64,000 nt of DNA. It comes from Elysia chlorotica. Lineage: Eukaryota; Mollusca; Gastropoda; Plakobranchidae. Position 1 is the first letter of the stretch, and each line of letters opens with the position of its first letter. Of the stretch, positions 52,001-58,187 are shown in pieces. The translations under genes and the position numbers were made by a program. Under the pieces are notes generated by a model, which saw nothing but the letters and a program-made list of their open reading frames with translations, did not search any database and was not told the origin of the DNA. The stretch lies in assembly GCA_003991915.1 (NCBI GenBank), contig RQTK01000974.1:59629-123628 (forward strand). Direction: 5' to 3'.

Positions 52001-52626
52001 TTCTGTGTGGCAGCATGTAAACTTGTCAGATGTTAGTCTTGGGGTCTGTCCACAATATAGCCTATATAGTGCTGACATTGGATTCTAAGCAACAGTTCTT
52101 ACCATTACTTTGTGCTGTAATTTTAACTACAAGGATTAATAAATAATTATCTTTGTTTTTTTCTCTCCATCTGTCTCCCAGCCTGCCCTTTACTTTGCTC
52201 TTTGCTTTTAACTAATTCATAGAGAGATTAATGAACAAGTAACAGGAAGTCGTGGAAAAGGGAGACCCAGAATGACATGGAAGCAGGTGACAGAGAGGGA
52301 TCGGAAAGACTGGAAACTCTCAACAACTGACCCTCATGACAGAAACACCTGGAGATCTGGTGTGAGATCAGCCATGCGTGCAGCAAGCCAGCTACCTGGA
52401 AGGGGGTCCACTGATGTGGATGTTGCCCCAGTACCTGCACGTTTATCAAAATACCGATGATGATGATGATAACTTACATTTCCTCTTTCCCCCTTCTGTT
52501 CCAGCCCGCCCGGCGAGCCCCCTAATGGACCAGCCCGCGCCCACTGCAGCGTCAGCGTACATCCTGCACCCGCCCCTGCCTCAGATTCCATCGACAACCA
52601 CTGGGGGAGGCGCCGCATCCGAGTGA
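22869..52626 (+). CDS. GBF1: GBF1, Golgi brefeldin A-resistance factor 1 (ARF-GEF)
   Basis: Large Sec7 guanine nucleotide exchange factor that loads GTP on ARF1 at the cis-Golgi/ERGIC for COPI recruitment. The 37 coding exons are: 22869-22976, 23531-23600, 25529-25660, 26090-26208, 26564-26672, 27067-27179, 28027-28302, 28440-28619, 29137-29305, 30170-30240, 30616-30836, 31327-31425, 31760-31954, 32424-32577, 33234-33364, 33874-34076, 34500-34623, 35632-35757, 36292-36374, 37014-37077, 37482-37654, 38895-38994, 39619-39795, 40263-40330, 41201-41390, 41922-42040, 42875-43094, 43781-43955, 44640-44848, 45861-46071, 46296-46476, 47118-47344, 48308-48438, 49129-49344, 49951-50119, 51011-51310, 52505-52626. 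All phases agree. Discounting 59 duplicated bases in exon 11, the sum is 5676 nt, i.e. 1891 residues (human is about 1860). Domain order is DCB (about 1-210), HUS (about 400-600), Sec7 (about 695-893), then HDS1-3 and a Pro/Gln-rich tail. As written, exon 11 is frameshifted, and exons 2-3 are duplicated around a transposon. The start ATG directly follows an acceptor at 22868, so the 5'UTR has another exon. Confidence 0.96.
23557..23885 (+). repeat. Direct duplication of GBF1 exons 2-3, copy 1
   Basis: Covers the last 44 bases of exon 2, the whole of intron 2 and the first 67 bases of exon 3. By eye it is identical to 25267-25595 over 329 bp, intron included. Copy 1 breaks off in exon 3 after the codons for RSEDT and runs into a TIR element. 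Its exon 3 acceptor is intact but the exon is truncated; reading on gives a stop at 23937-23939. Confidence 0.93.
23887..25249. mobile_element. Non-autonomous TIR transposon, 1.36 kb
   Basis: Bounded by 37-bp terminal inverted repeats (23887-23923 and 25213-25249) with about three mismatches; both begin TGTGT and share the core 'cacaaaatgagacgttttgc'. The interior has no transposase frame. It holds (GATCTA)n palindromes near 24284-24307, a GA microsatellite (24438-24483) and AT-rich sequence. A target-site duplication is not evident, perhaps because the flanks are themselves a 329-bp duplication. The superfamily is undetermined. Confidence 0.8.
24438..24483. repeat. (GA)n microsatellite
   Basis: About 46 bp of GA dinucleotides inside the TIR element. 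Ser-Leu frames on the minus strand across it are artefacts. Confidence 0.96.
25267..25595 (+). repeat. Direct duplication of GBF1 exons 2-3, copy 2
   Basis: The second copy of the 329-bp segment lies 1710 bp downstream. It has a truncated exon 2 (no acceptor, intact donor at 25311) and leads into the complete exon 3 (25529-25660). A 17-base AT-rich spacer separates it from the right end of the TIR element. Correct splicing must join exon 2 of copy 1 to exon 3 of copy 2. Confidence 0.93.
25633..25930 (+). repeat. Duplicated 3' edge of GBF1 exon 3 plus donor
   Basis: The exon 3 end, its donor GTAAGATC and about 100 bases of intron (from 25633) recur from 25781, spacing about 148 bp, with scattered substitutions. 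The intronic copy keeps the GGGTAAGATC donor context. Confidence 0.85.
27289..27485 (+). mobile_element. SINE-like copy in GBF1 intron 6
   Basis: Contains a box-B-like 'gattcgagccc', the core 'ccctactggtttggttagta', a 'gtgtggcagcacataaaatt' block and the end block around 'acaatatagcctatatagtg'. It is the same block order as the other family members. A G homopolymer precedes the head. Confidence 0.8.
27903..27945 (+). repeat. Relic copy of GBF1 exon 7 5' edge
   Basis: About 37 bases matching the start of exon 7 (28022-28062), including a TAG acceptor-like triplet, lie some 120 bp upstream of the true exon with several substitutions. It looks like an old duplication of the acceptor side. Confidence 0.7.
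30616..30836 (+). other. GBF1: GBF1 exon 11 with 59-bp frameshifting tandem duplication
   Basis: The exon encodes the start of the HUS-domain region. Bases 30651-30709 and 30710-30768 are tandem copies of a 59-bp unit differing at only about three positions. With both copies the frame shifts and meets TGA shortly into copy 2. With one copy the exon is 162 nt (54 codons), flanking phases match, and the protein reads through with the expected conserved residues ([18 protein letters not shown] then DHISSY). No exact AG/GT arrangement in the unit would splice one copy out cleanly. Either this haplotype carries a loss-of-function allele or two haplotypes were concatenated in assembly. Confidence 0.92.
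33797..33890 (+). repeat. Duplicated 5' edge of GBF1 exon 16
   Basis: Intron end plus exon start (33850-33888) are preceded at 33801-33838 by a near copy, period about 48 bp. In the upstream copy the acceptor AG has become AA, so it is probably inactive. Confidence 0.8.
33874..37654 (+). other. GBF1: Sec7 catalytic domain exons of GBF1 (exons 16-21)
   Basis: Exons 16-21 carry the ARF-exchange domain. It starts around residue 695 (GTEQFNQKP) and runs past the conserved EEIVMP block near residue 880. Exon 17 contains [10 protein letters not shown], whose Glu (about residue 789) is the catalytic glutamic finger. Exon 18 holds [15 protein letters not shown]. The residues aligning with human Ala795 and Met832 are Ala (about 790) and Met (about 827). 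These are the brefeldin-sensitive forms; changes at these human positions are reported to give resistance. The family TDQHN motif reads VDQHN here. Numbering assumes a single exon 11 copy. Confidence 0.9.
35768..35877. repeat. CT-rich microsatellite just after exon 18 donor
   Basis: Interrupted CT array starting about 10 bases after the exon 18 donor. Such a pyrimidine tract close to a donor could affect splicing, but nothing here shows that it does. Confidence 0.93.
37632..38600 (+). repeat. Array of exon 21 3'-edge/donor copies in intron 21
   Basis: The end of exon 21 ('gagggccatagctggatt' then donor) recurs at about 38044, 38228 and 38415, with intronic matter ('tttcttgtctaagtt', 'aacattgtggttt') between. 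Spacing is 409, then about 185 and 187 bp. Each copy keeps a GT at the donor position. Divergence rises among copies, so the array is older than the exon 2-3 duplication. A poly-T/poly-G run interrupts the first interval at 37683-37714. Confidence 0.88.
39921..40013. repeat. (ATT)n microsatellite
   Basis: ATT array of about 93 bp in GBF1 intron 23, followed by a SINE tail fragment (about 40040-40105). Poly-Ile frames are artefacts. Confidence 0.97.
41381..41800 (+). repeat. Duplicated 3' edge of GBF1 exon 25 plus about 200 bp intron
   Basis: Exon end, donor and following intron (41383-41583) recur at 41586-41790 with about 10% differences. The second copy has 'attatcaaggtcaatatatc' where the first has the true exon end and donor. 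Part of the unit also resembles 6950-7160 in the CDS intron, so the segment includes a dispersed repeat. Confidence 0.85.
42220..42480 (+). repeat. Tandem intron repeats with exon 27 acceptor-like relic
   Basis: Two copies of a segment with 'ggcaactgcaattagtttt' lie at about 42235 and 42390; related sequence recurs at 42795-42850, just before exon 27. Between them, 42340-42357 looks like an acceptor plus the first bases of exon 27 (CCAG then AGACCGCC). The relic is short, so this is only suggestive. Confidence 0.5.
42515..42795 (+). mobile_element. SINE-like copy, near full length, GBF1 intron 26
   Basis: Head with box-A-like 'ctggctcaagtggtagagc', core 'ttctggttgggtcggtatca', block 'gtgtggcagcacataaaatt', end block 'cctatatagtgctgacgttg' and tail 'caaccaacttaacttaactt'. 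It is one of the best-preserved members and useful as the family reference. Confidence 0.85.
43192..43468. mobile_element. Short TIR element (MITE-like), copy B
   Basis: Shares the terminal motif 'tgaatcaggca' (left, 43201) and 'tgcctgattca' (right, 43449-43459) with copy A at 20743-20986, plus an AT-rich interior with a similar 'gttatttatagtgta' stretch. The left outer end is decayed. Related flanks at 43138-43165 and 43498-43525 suggest that the host segment was tandemly duplicated around it. Confidence 0.65.
43565..43605 (+). repeat. Relic copy of GBF1 exon 28 5' edge
   Basis: 'ctggcgtagatttcatttgg' and the next ~12 bases match the acceptor and start of exon 28 (43773-43803) about 208 bp further on, then diverge. 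It has a TAG acceptor but no following exon body. Confidence 0.75.
44990..45215 (+). mobile_element. Degenerate SINE-like copy, GBF1 intron 29
   Basis: Core 'tctactggttgagttggtac', a 'gtgtggcatcatgtaaaaaa' block and a decayed end block before 'aaatcaagccaccaac'. More diverged than neighbouring copies. Confidence 0.7.
45418..45650 (+). mobile_element. SINE-like copy, GBF1 intron 29
   Basis: tRNA-like head with a box-A-like 'gatagcccaggggtagaaca' and a box-B-like 'ggtttgagcccta', then core 'cccctactggttgggtcagc', the 'ctctggtggcac' block and the end block 'acaatatagcctttatagtg'. It lies in direct orientation to the 44990 copy. Confidence 0.82.
46700..47065 (+). mobile_element. Rearranged SINE-like copy, GBF1 intron 31
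   Basis: Head-like sequence at 46708-46760, unrelated material in the middle, then the 'gtgtggcagcaggtaaaaat' block and an end block with 'gatagccttgatgttgacac' at 46973-47060. It looks like an insertion or composite. Confidence 0.55.
47331..47485 (+). repeat. Donor-side tandem repeat of GBF1 exon 32
   Basis: The exon 32 end 'tcctttgttacagg' plus donor and ~50 bases of intron recur at 47398 and, partly, at 47465, an exact period of 67 bp. Copy 2 keeps a GT donor (GTGGGT); copy 3 is changed to 'acacggtggg'. Confidence 0.9.
47912..48340 (+). repeat. Acceptor-side tandem array of GBF1 exon 33 (4 units)
   Basis: Four units of 108/109 bp, each holding intron end, acceptor CAG and the first 28 bases of exon 33. 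Putative acceptors lead to 47983, 48091, 48200 and the true exon start 48308. Units alternate in type: 1 and 3 read GCATAGCCTGCC, while 2 and 4 read GCATAGCCCGTC, a 217-bp dimer repeated twice. In units 1-3 the exon fragment is followed by GTATTA, so each is flanked like a 28-nt micro-exon. Confidence 0.93.
49707..49790 (+). mobile_element. (TTATC)n tail and SINE tail fragment, GBF1 intron 34
   Basis: 'aagggacaaataaaaattat' followed by repeated TTATC and then a SINE end block ('gtcctgacgttggacattaa', 'caaccaacttaactcaactc'). The AATAAA-plus-TTATC end recurs at 51555-51595, which suggests a LINE-like 3' tail shared with the SINE family. Confidence 0.65.
50098..50440 (+). repeat. Donor-side array of GBF1 exon 35, seven copies
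   Basis: The exon 35 end 'ttcaaaccttttgagcc' plus donor GTAGGT (exon copy at 50101-50125) recurs at 50148, 50195, 50251, 50295, 50351 and about 50405. Spacing of 44-56 bp varies with a (GTT)n interior. All seven keep GTAGG at the donor position, so the region offers six decoy donors with the same local context as the real one. Confidence 0.93.
50555..50625 (+). mobile_element. SINE head fragment (tRNA-like)
   Basis: 'aggtagctcagcaggtagag' resembles a tRNA box A and 'gggttcggctcc' resembles box B about 35 bases on. No SINE core follows, so it is a truncated head. It is not a functional tRNA by inspection. Confidence 0.5.
51410..51597 (+). mobile_element. SINE-like core plus (TTATC)n tail, GBF1 intron 36
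   Basis: Core 'cccctactggttgggtcagt' with an abbreviated central block, then 'aaagggataaataaagtatt' and TTATC repeats. It shows the family's presumed 3' end, but the head is missing. Confidence 0.65.
51724..51810. repeat. Two-copy tandem repeat, period 43 bp
   Basis: 'ttacctttagtttttgctgt' and the next 23 bases occur twice in direct succession, by eye identical. It lies inside GBF1 intron 36. Confidence 0.9.
51855..52105 (+). mobile_element. SINE-like copy, near full length, GBF1 intron 36
   Basis: Head with 'ggtagaacatcggcttaata' and 'ggggtcgagcct', core 'cccctactgattgggtctgt', 'gtgtggcagcatgtaaactt' block and 'acaatatagcctatatagtg' end block, then a tail. Close to the 42515 and 45418 copies. 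Confidence 0.85.
52215..52477 (+). mobile_element. 3' end of a non-LTR retrotransposon (LINE)
   Basis: A frame beginning near 52257 encodes [18 protein letters not shown] and then a typical LINE C-terminal tail with [17 protein letters not shown], ending at a stop at 52458-52460, followed by a short (GAT)n run. The C-terminal motif and trinucleotide tail fit an RTE-like or related clade; this is family knowledge, not a search. It is 5' truncated and sits about 30 bases before the acceptor of the final GBF1 exon. Confidence 0.75.
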
Positions 52627-54051
52627 TGGAGGAAAAAAAATAGTGTGGTAGTAATAATATTAAGGTGCTCTTGGCTTCTGTGATCTCCTCTGATGTGCTG
52701 GTCCCATATTGTCACCTTGCCAACATGATGGTCTTTCTCACAGATAGAGCAAAATAACACTGACCAACCATAACAATCTTTGAATAATTCCCCATCGATC
52801 TTTTCTACCTTAGTTGGGCCAAATTTTTTAAATCTAAATTTTAAAATCACCTACAGTAAAAAAAAACACAGCAAGAACTAGAGAATTTTCGCAAGTTTCT
52901 TTTTTGTTTTTCTAAAAATTACTTACTTTGAGATAGACCATTATGTTAACAATGTCATGATATGTTGCTTGTGTGTGTGTATGTATATGATGATATGATG
53001 TGTGTATGTGTCTGTGTGGTAGTGTCCTTTTGATGGAACATTCCGCCTAATTAACAGTACTGAGGTGGCAAGAATGTTTTATATCCAATTGATGTTATTG
53101 AGAGGCTGTAGGGTGATTATATGTGCAACTCTTCCATTTCAGTTGCAATATGATCTGCTCAGACTTTGAACCATAAAATAAATTTTATGTGACACAGACA
53201 TAGGAAGAGATCAGTGAACTGGTCAATTGTTGAATTTGAATGATCTGAACTTGACTGTGGCAAGTATGTATCTACTCTGTTGATTTGCATGTACACCGAG
53301 TTGTGTTGACCAGTTGAAAACTTTGGAGCTGGAAAAAAAAAAATGATGTAGTGATGGGTGTTGAATGTGACACTGAGTTTTATTAACTTTTGCATAGCAA
53401 TATTACCTTGTTTGATTTGAGTTGTGAGACCATTGTGAGAGGAAGATTGCACCTAGCTGAATGTTATTTTCTCCTTGTTGCAAGGTCACTTTGGCTATGC
53501 AACTTCCTCCCCCCTCTCACAACGTCCTGTTGTACATGCAAATCGACGACTACACTGTGTATATAAGTGACCACCTTGGTTAGTGGCATAAATTCCAGTC
53601 ATAAATTTTTAATTTATCTAAAGACAAATGAATTTGCTGTATTTATACTGTATTCTTTCTACAGATGTAAAAGTGTATGTAAATCAACGGACACTGTATA
53701 AGTTAATGCTTTTTTTTGTCGATTTTCACTTTACTCTATCTGTCTCTCTTGGGACCTTGTATAATAAATTCCTTTGACAATTTAACATAAAGGACACATA
53801 AGTCCATTTTAGCTATGTCCCATGGAGATGGATGAAGGCAATAGTGTTGGCTTGATACGCTCAAGCAAAAAATATATAACCTTTAGAGACTTTGTCAAAG
53901 AATTTTGCATGTAAAATTAATTTCACATTGAAGTACTTGCTCTTATTCGTATTCTTATATTTTGGAGTTAACGTGATGATGAAAAATATAATTTTTACTA
54001 TAGTATTCTTGTTTACGGTGCAAAGAATACTGTTATTATTTGTGACACCTA

Positions 54052-54057
54052 AATAAA
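54052..54057 (+). terminator. Candidate GBF1 poly(A) signal
   Basis: AATAAA about 1.43 kb after the GBF1 stop, followed by GT-rich sequence. An alternative at 56120-56125 would give a 3.5-kb 3'UTR. Confidence 0.4.
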
Positions 54058-55299
54058 AACGTTCTGTGCCAATAATTAATTATATTTGTATATATGTCTG
54101 ACCAAGTTGCTCTTTAAGATTATCTGCAAAGTGTACATTCTGTTTTGTCATAACTTCATGTCAAAAGGGATTTAAAAAAAATGTTTTGCACACAATAAGG
54201 CATTTAATGAAGGAATAATGATCCATTAGATCTATTTTGAATTTCCTACCTCGATGACATTTTCATGAAAGTAATTTAAACATAGTCAATTTCTTCATAA
54301 AATAAAATCTATTAGCATTGCTACCAAATCCAATTTCTTTTTACATGCTATGATTTTATGTGCAGTCTTACCCTCAGCTTTTCATATGCCTAAAGCACTC
54401 TTCCGATCTACACCAGTACCTGACTATTATCCTCAGTGGTTTGATAGCATTTTCTTTACAATCTATAGAAAATTCCAAGGTTGCTTGAAGAAATTTTTCT
54501 AGGAGTTTGACTTGAGAAATTATGCATTACAGTTTTACTTGTTAAACAATTTAGTACCAAGATTGTTTAAACCTATTAGAGTGAAATCCCTTTATGATAA
54601 ACCTCTTGGGGACAGCCTAAAGTTTATTTCCCCAGGTTTATATTAAACAGTGACAGTAAAGTGAAAAGAAAATGGAATTGGTGCCTAGCAATTAGTTAAC
54701 ATAAACGAAAACCATTGTTTATTTTAAACAGTGTTTATCATAGCTGATTCCGCAGTATAGCATAATGTGAGGTACCCAGATAAGGCAAGGGAAAGAGGGT
54801 GTTTTGTCAGGAATCTCTGCTTTGCCATTGATTTCTCTATCCCTAGTTACCAAAGATGAAGGATTTATCAGAGAATCCTACGATGAGGAAAGTCAGGTTT
54901 TCAAGTTGTTGGTACCATATACAGATTTAGTTTTGCCTCACTCATATTTAGTCACTGCCACTTTAAGTCATTCCTGAGTGTCAGATGTTCATACCATTTT
55001 ATTATAAAGGTTAAGATTTCCAATCCGAATATGTTATAAAAATACAATCAAAACTTCCACTGTTTGCTAATGTAAGGGCATGCATTTTGAATTTAGTGTT
55101 TAATCATTTGTAGGCATACATCACGACTATTCAAATACATAGATTTCCTTTGATATTTCAATACACTACTTCATAACTATTCCCAACTGAACTTCTGCAG
55201 CAAATGACATTCGTTGTGTGACTTGACTAATGTGAACAACTGCAATTAGTTTCTTCTTATACAACTGGACTTAACGCAACATTGCATGCCTCCTTTGAC

Positions 55300-55515
55300 A
55301 ATGGGGTGGCATGGTGGTTCAGTTGGTGAAGTGGTTGACTTCTGATCCGGATGCCTAGGTTTGAATTCCAGTCAGGCCGTTTTGTTTTTGACTTGTTGGA
55401 TCTGTGCCAGTATAATATGATTAACTCAGACAAGTCCTGTGGCAGAAGGTGAAAGTGTCAGACATCAGTCTTGAGACCATTCCACAAATTGGTGCCAGTG
55501 GACAATAAAAACCCA
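55300..55515 (+). mobile_element. SINE-like copy downstream of GBF1
   Basis: The best-preserved tRNA-like head: 'tggtggttcagttggtgaag' as box A and 'aggtttgaattcc' as box B, then 'gtgccagtataatatgatta' core and 'tcagacatcagtcttgagac' block. The end block is shortened, with 'aacaaacaaataat' at the tail. Confidence 0.78.
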
Positions 55516-56479
55516 ACAAACAAATAATACCCATGTAAAATCAAATTATTAAATTTACGCTTGTTTATTACATAAACACATACGTTTTTTTTTAAGGTTT
55601 TTTTTTTAGTTTAAAGATACTTAAAGCTATGAAAAGAAGTCTGCTTGAAGTTTATTGAAAATGTCACAAATTATTATGATATTTTGGGCTTATTTTAAAC
55701 CAGAGATTTTTGTTGACCTTTTTGCGCTGTTTCCTTATCTTTTGTTTTGCGTATGGTATTTGTTTTTTACAGCATGTTGAAAGGGACACACAGTGTACAA
55801 TGTGATTGATATCCTCATATCTCCAACAGCTAAGGATTTTAGTTGATGTATTATAAATACGATTTCAGTTTATAAATCTTGATAAAAACGTGCAATGGCA
55901 AAGACATTGATTTTTTTTATAAGATGGCTGAAATTACTTATTTCAGCAATGTCGTTAATTTTTCCTAACGGAGCTCATGTAATTTATTGTCTGACCTGCT
56001 CATTCGTCTCCGTGGTGACAGTAACTTGTGATATTTTAAATATCGTCATGTTATGATTTATTTGTTGTGCTTGAACATTTTTGTCATGTTTAAGGTTCTC
56101 ATAAGAATATTATTTGAGTAATAAAGTTGATTTATCTGATTATGAATTTTTTGTTACTTTTATCTTTCATTTGAAGTTCTGATAATATCGTTCATTTGAA
56201 GTTCTGATAATTTTGACTGTGAGAAGGACATTATTTCTGCCATTTTATAAGGATTATACAAAAATATAGTCATAGCTGTTATTTCTCTGTATATTGGACT
56301 TGGATGCGCTGATCCTTCTGCTAAAATAGCTCACATTTTCAAGGAAAGTTATTGCTTACGAAGCCTTTATAAATTACAAGCTACCAAATCTATGCAGATT
56401 ACTTACTGAAAATTAATTTTAAAGGTAAAAAACAAAACTGGTAAATGTCAATAATAAACAAAATTAGTACTGCTTTCAC

Positions 56480-56848
56480 GGGAGACAAAGACAGGGCAGG
56501 GATAACATAAAATAAAATTAGGACTAACAGGAGTTCAAGACTGGACGTGGATAACATAAAATGACATTAGGAGCACAAGACTGGGCAGGGATAACATAAA
56601 ATGACATTAGGAGCCCAAGACTGGGCAGGGATAACATAAAATGACATTAGGACTGATATGAGCCCAAGACTGGGCAGGGATATCACAAAATAACATTAGG
56701 ACTGATAGGAGCCCAAGACTGGGCAGGGATAACATAAAATGACATTAGGACTGATATGAGCCCAAGACTGGGCAGGGATAACATAAAATGACATCAGGAC
56801 TGATATGAAGGAGCCCAAGACTGGGCAGGGATAACATAAAATGACATC
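56480..56848. repeat. Minisatellite, unit about 38-50 bp, about 8 copies
   Basis: Units built on 'gggcagggataacataaaat' and 'gcccaagact', with an optional 'gactgatatgag' insert that alternates unit length. It abuts the (AAT)n array directly. Confidence 0.9.

Positions 56849-56939
<91 letters not shown>
56849..56939. repeat. (AAT)n microsatellite
   Basis: Perfect AAT array of about 90 bp immediately after the minisatellite. Poly-Tyr frames on the minus strand are artefacts. Confidence 0.97.
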
Positions 56940-58187
56940 GAGTGATGACATATTGCATGAAATAGAACCCATAGAGAGGTTATAACTAAAATAAATAATA
57001 AATACATGTATAACCTAAATGAAACCAAAGTTTAGCTATTTTAAATCTATATAATTAGAACCATTTGGGGATGCTGCTTGCAAATACAATCTTCTACTGT
57101 CGGAGCTACTTAGCGACTTTAAGACTTTCTTTAAACTCATTGGTTGGAGAAAGCAAAGCAGCAGTTCCAAAAGAGACATACGCACCTGATTACACTCTAT
57201 TCTACCGCATATTTGCAGTCATAGACCTATCTTTCAAATCACGAAAACATTTTCGCAACAAAAAAATTTAAAAAAAAGGAAAAATTCATATTTTATAAAG
57301 CAGGAAGATCTTTTCCAATATGTAATTTTTTTCATTAATATGTTTTGTAGAAGTGATTTTTTAAAATATCATGCCCATCTGGATTCTTTCCCAGAAACCC
57401 ACCAATTATGTTCCGTCTTTGATAGTGGCTATCTTGGATTTTTCCATTTAGATAATCAATCTTGGCATAATTATTTGAAATAACGCTTTTAGTATGTTCC
57501 TGACCCCATTAAGTGTAAATTTGGGCAGATTTTGTTGCTTTTACCACAAAACCCCATAATCATGTCAGAAATCTACTCCACGTCGCTAAAGCATTTTGGC
57601 GGATTCAGGATGATGCTAAAATACACAAGAGCAAGGATGCAGTTAACACACTTTAAACTGTGTTTAATCGACACAGTGTTTTTAGATCTTTAAAACGTTA
57701 CACAACTAGATAAGCAGTACCAACACAGAACCTATAGGGAATTGGAAGCAAGAGCGTCTTGGGTGTTATTTTGTTGTAAACATTTTTTTTGTTTGCGCGC
57801 TTTATTCACGTCTCTACGAATATTTTTGTTTGATGAGGTTACCAAAATCCTGAGCTGAGCTCACCTCTTCCAATAAAGTTACAAAGCCTTTGATAAAATC
57901 ACATTACTAATACGGATTGAAGAAATGGATTAGACCAAATTTGTACAGTATGGTATTTTTATTACATTTATCGTAACTAACCCATGTGTCTTCTGAGAAT
58001 CTAATGGGGATGACTGCTTTCTCTCAAAAACGTGATCAAAATCACATGGTCGTTGCATTTTTTTTGTAAACAATCTACTGATTTGGTACGTGACTTTAAT
58101 GAGAAAGAGGTCAGCCCCATTGGAGCTCTGATGAGAGAGACTTATATTCGTTCCAATTACGACCCACGTCAGCTGCAAGCTTAAAAA

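Larger units (their letters stand above)
52627..58187. other. GBF1 3'UTR and intergenic region
   Basis: No coding gene is visible. Poly(A) hexamers on + occur at 53763-53768, 54052-54057 and 56120-56125; the last two have T-rich downstream sequence. A SINE copy (55300-55515), a minisatellite (56480-56848) and an (AAT)n array (56849-56939) follow. The frame at 57065-57271 has no recognisable similarity. Confidence 0.6.

Noticed and set aside
57065..58178. Frames of 68 and 82 codons as small genes
   Set aside because: No similarity, no supporting splice or start context, AT-rich composition like surrounding non-coding DNA.
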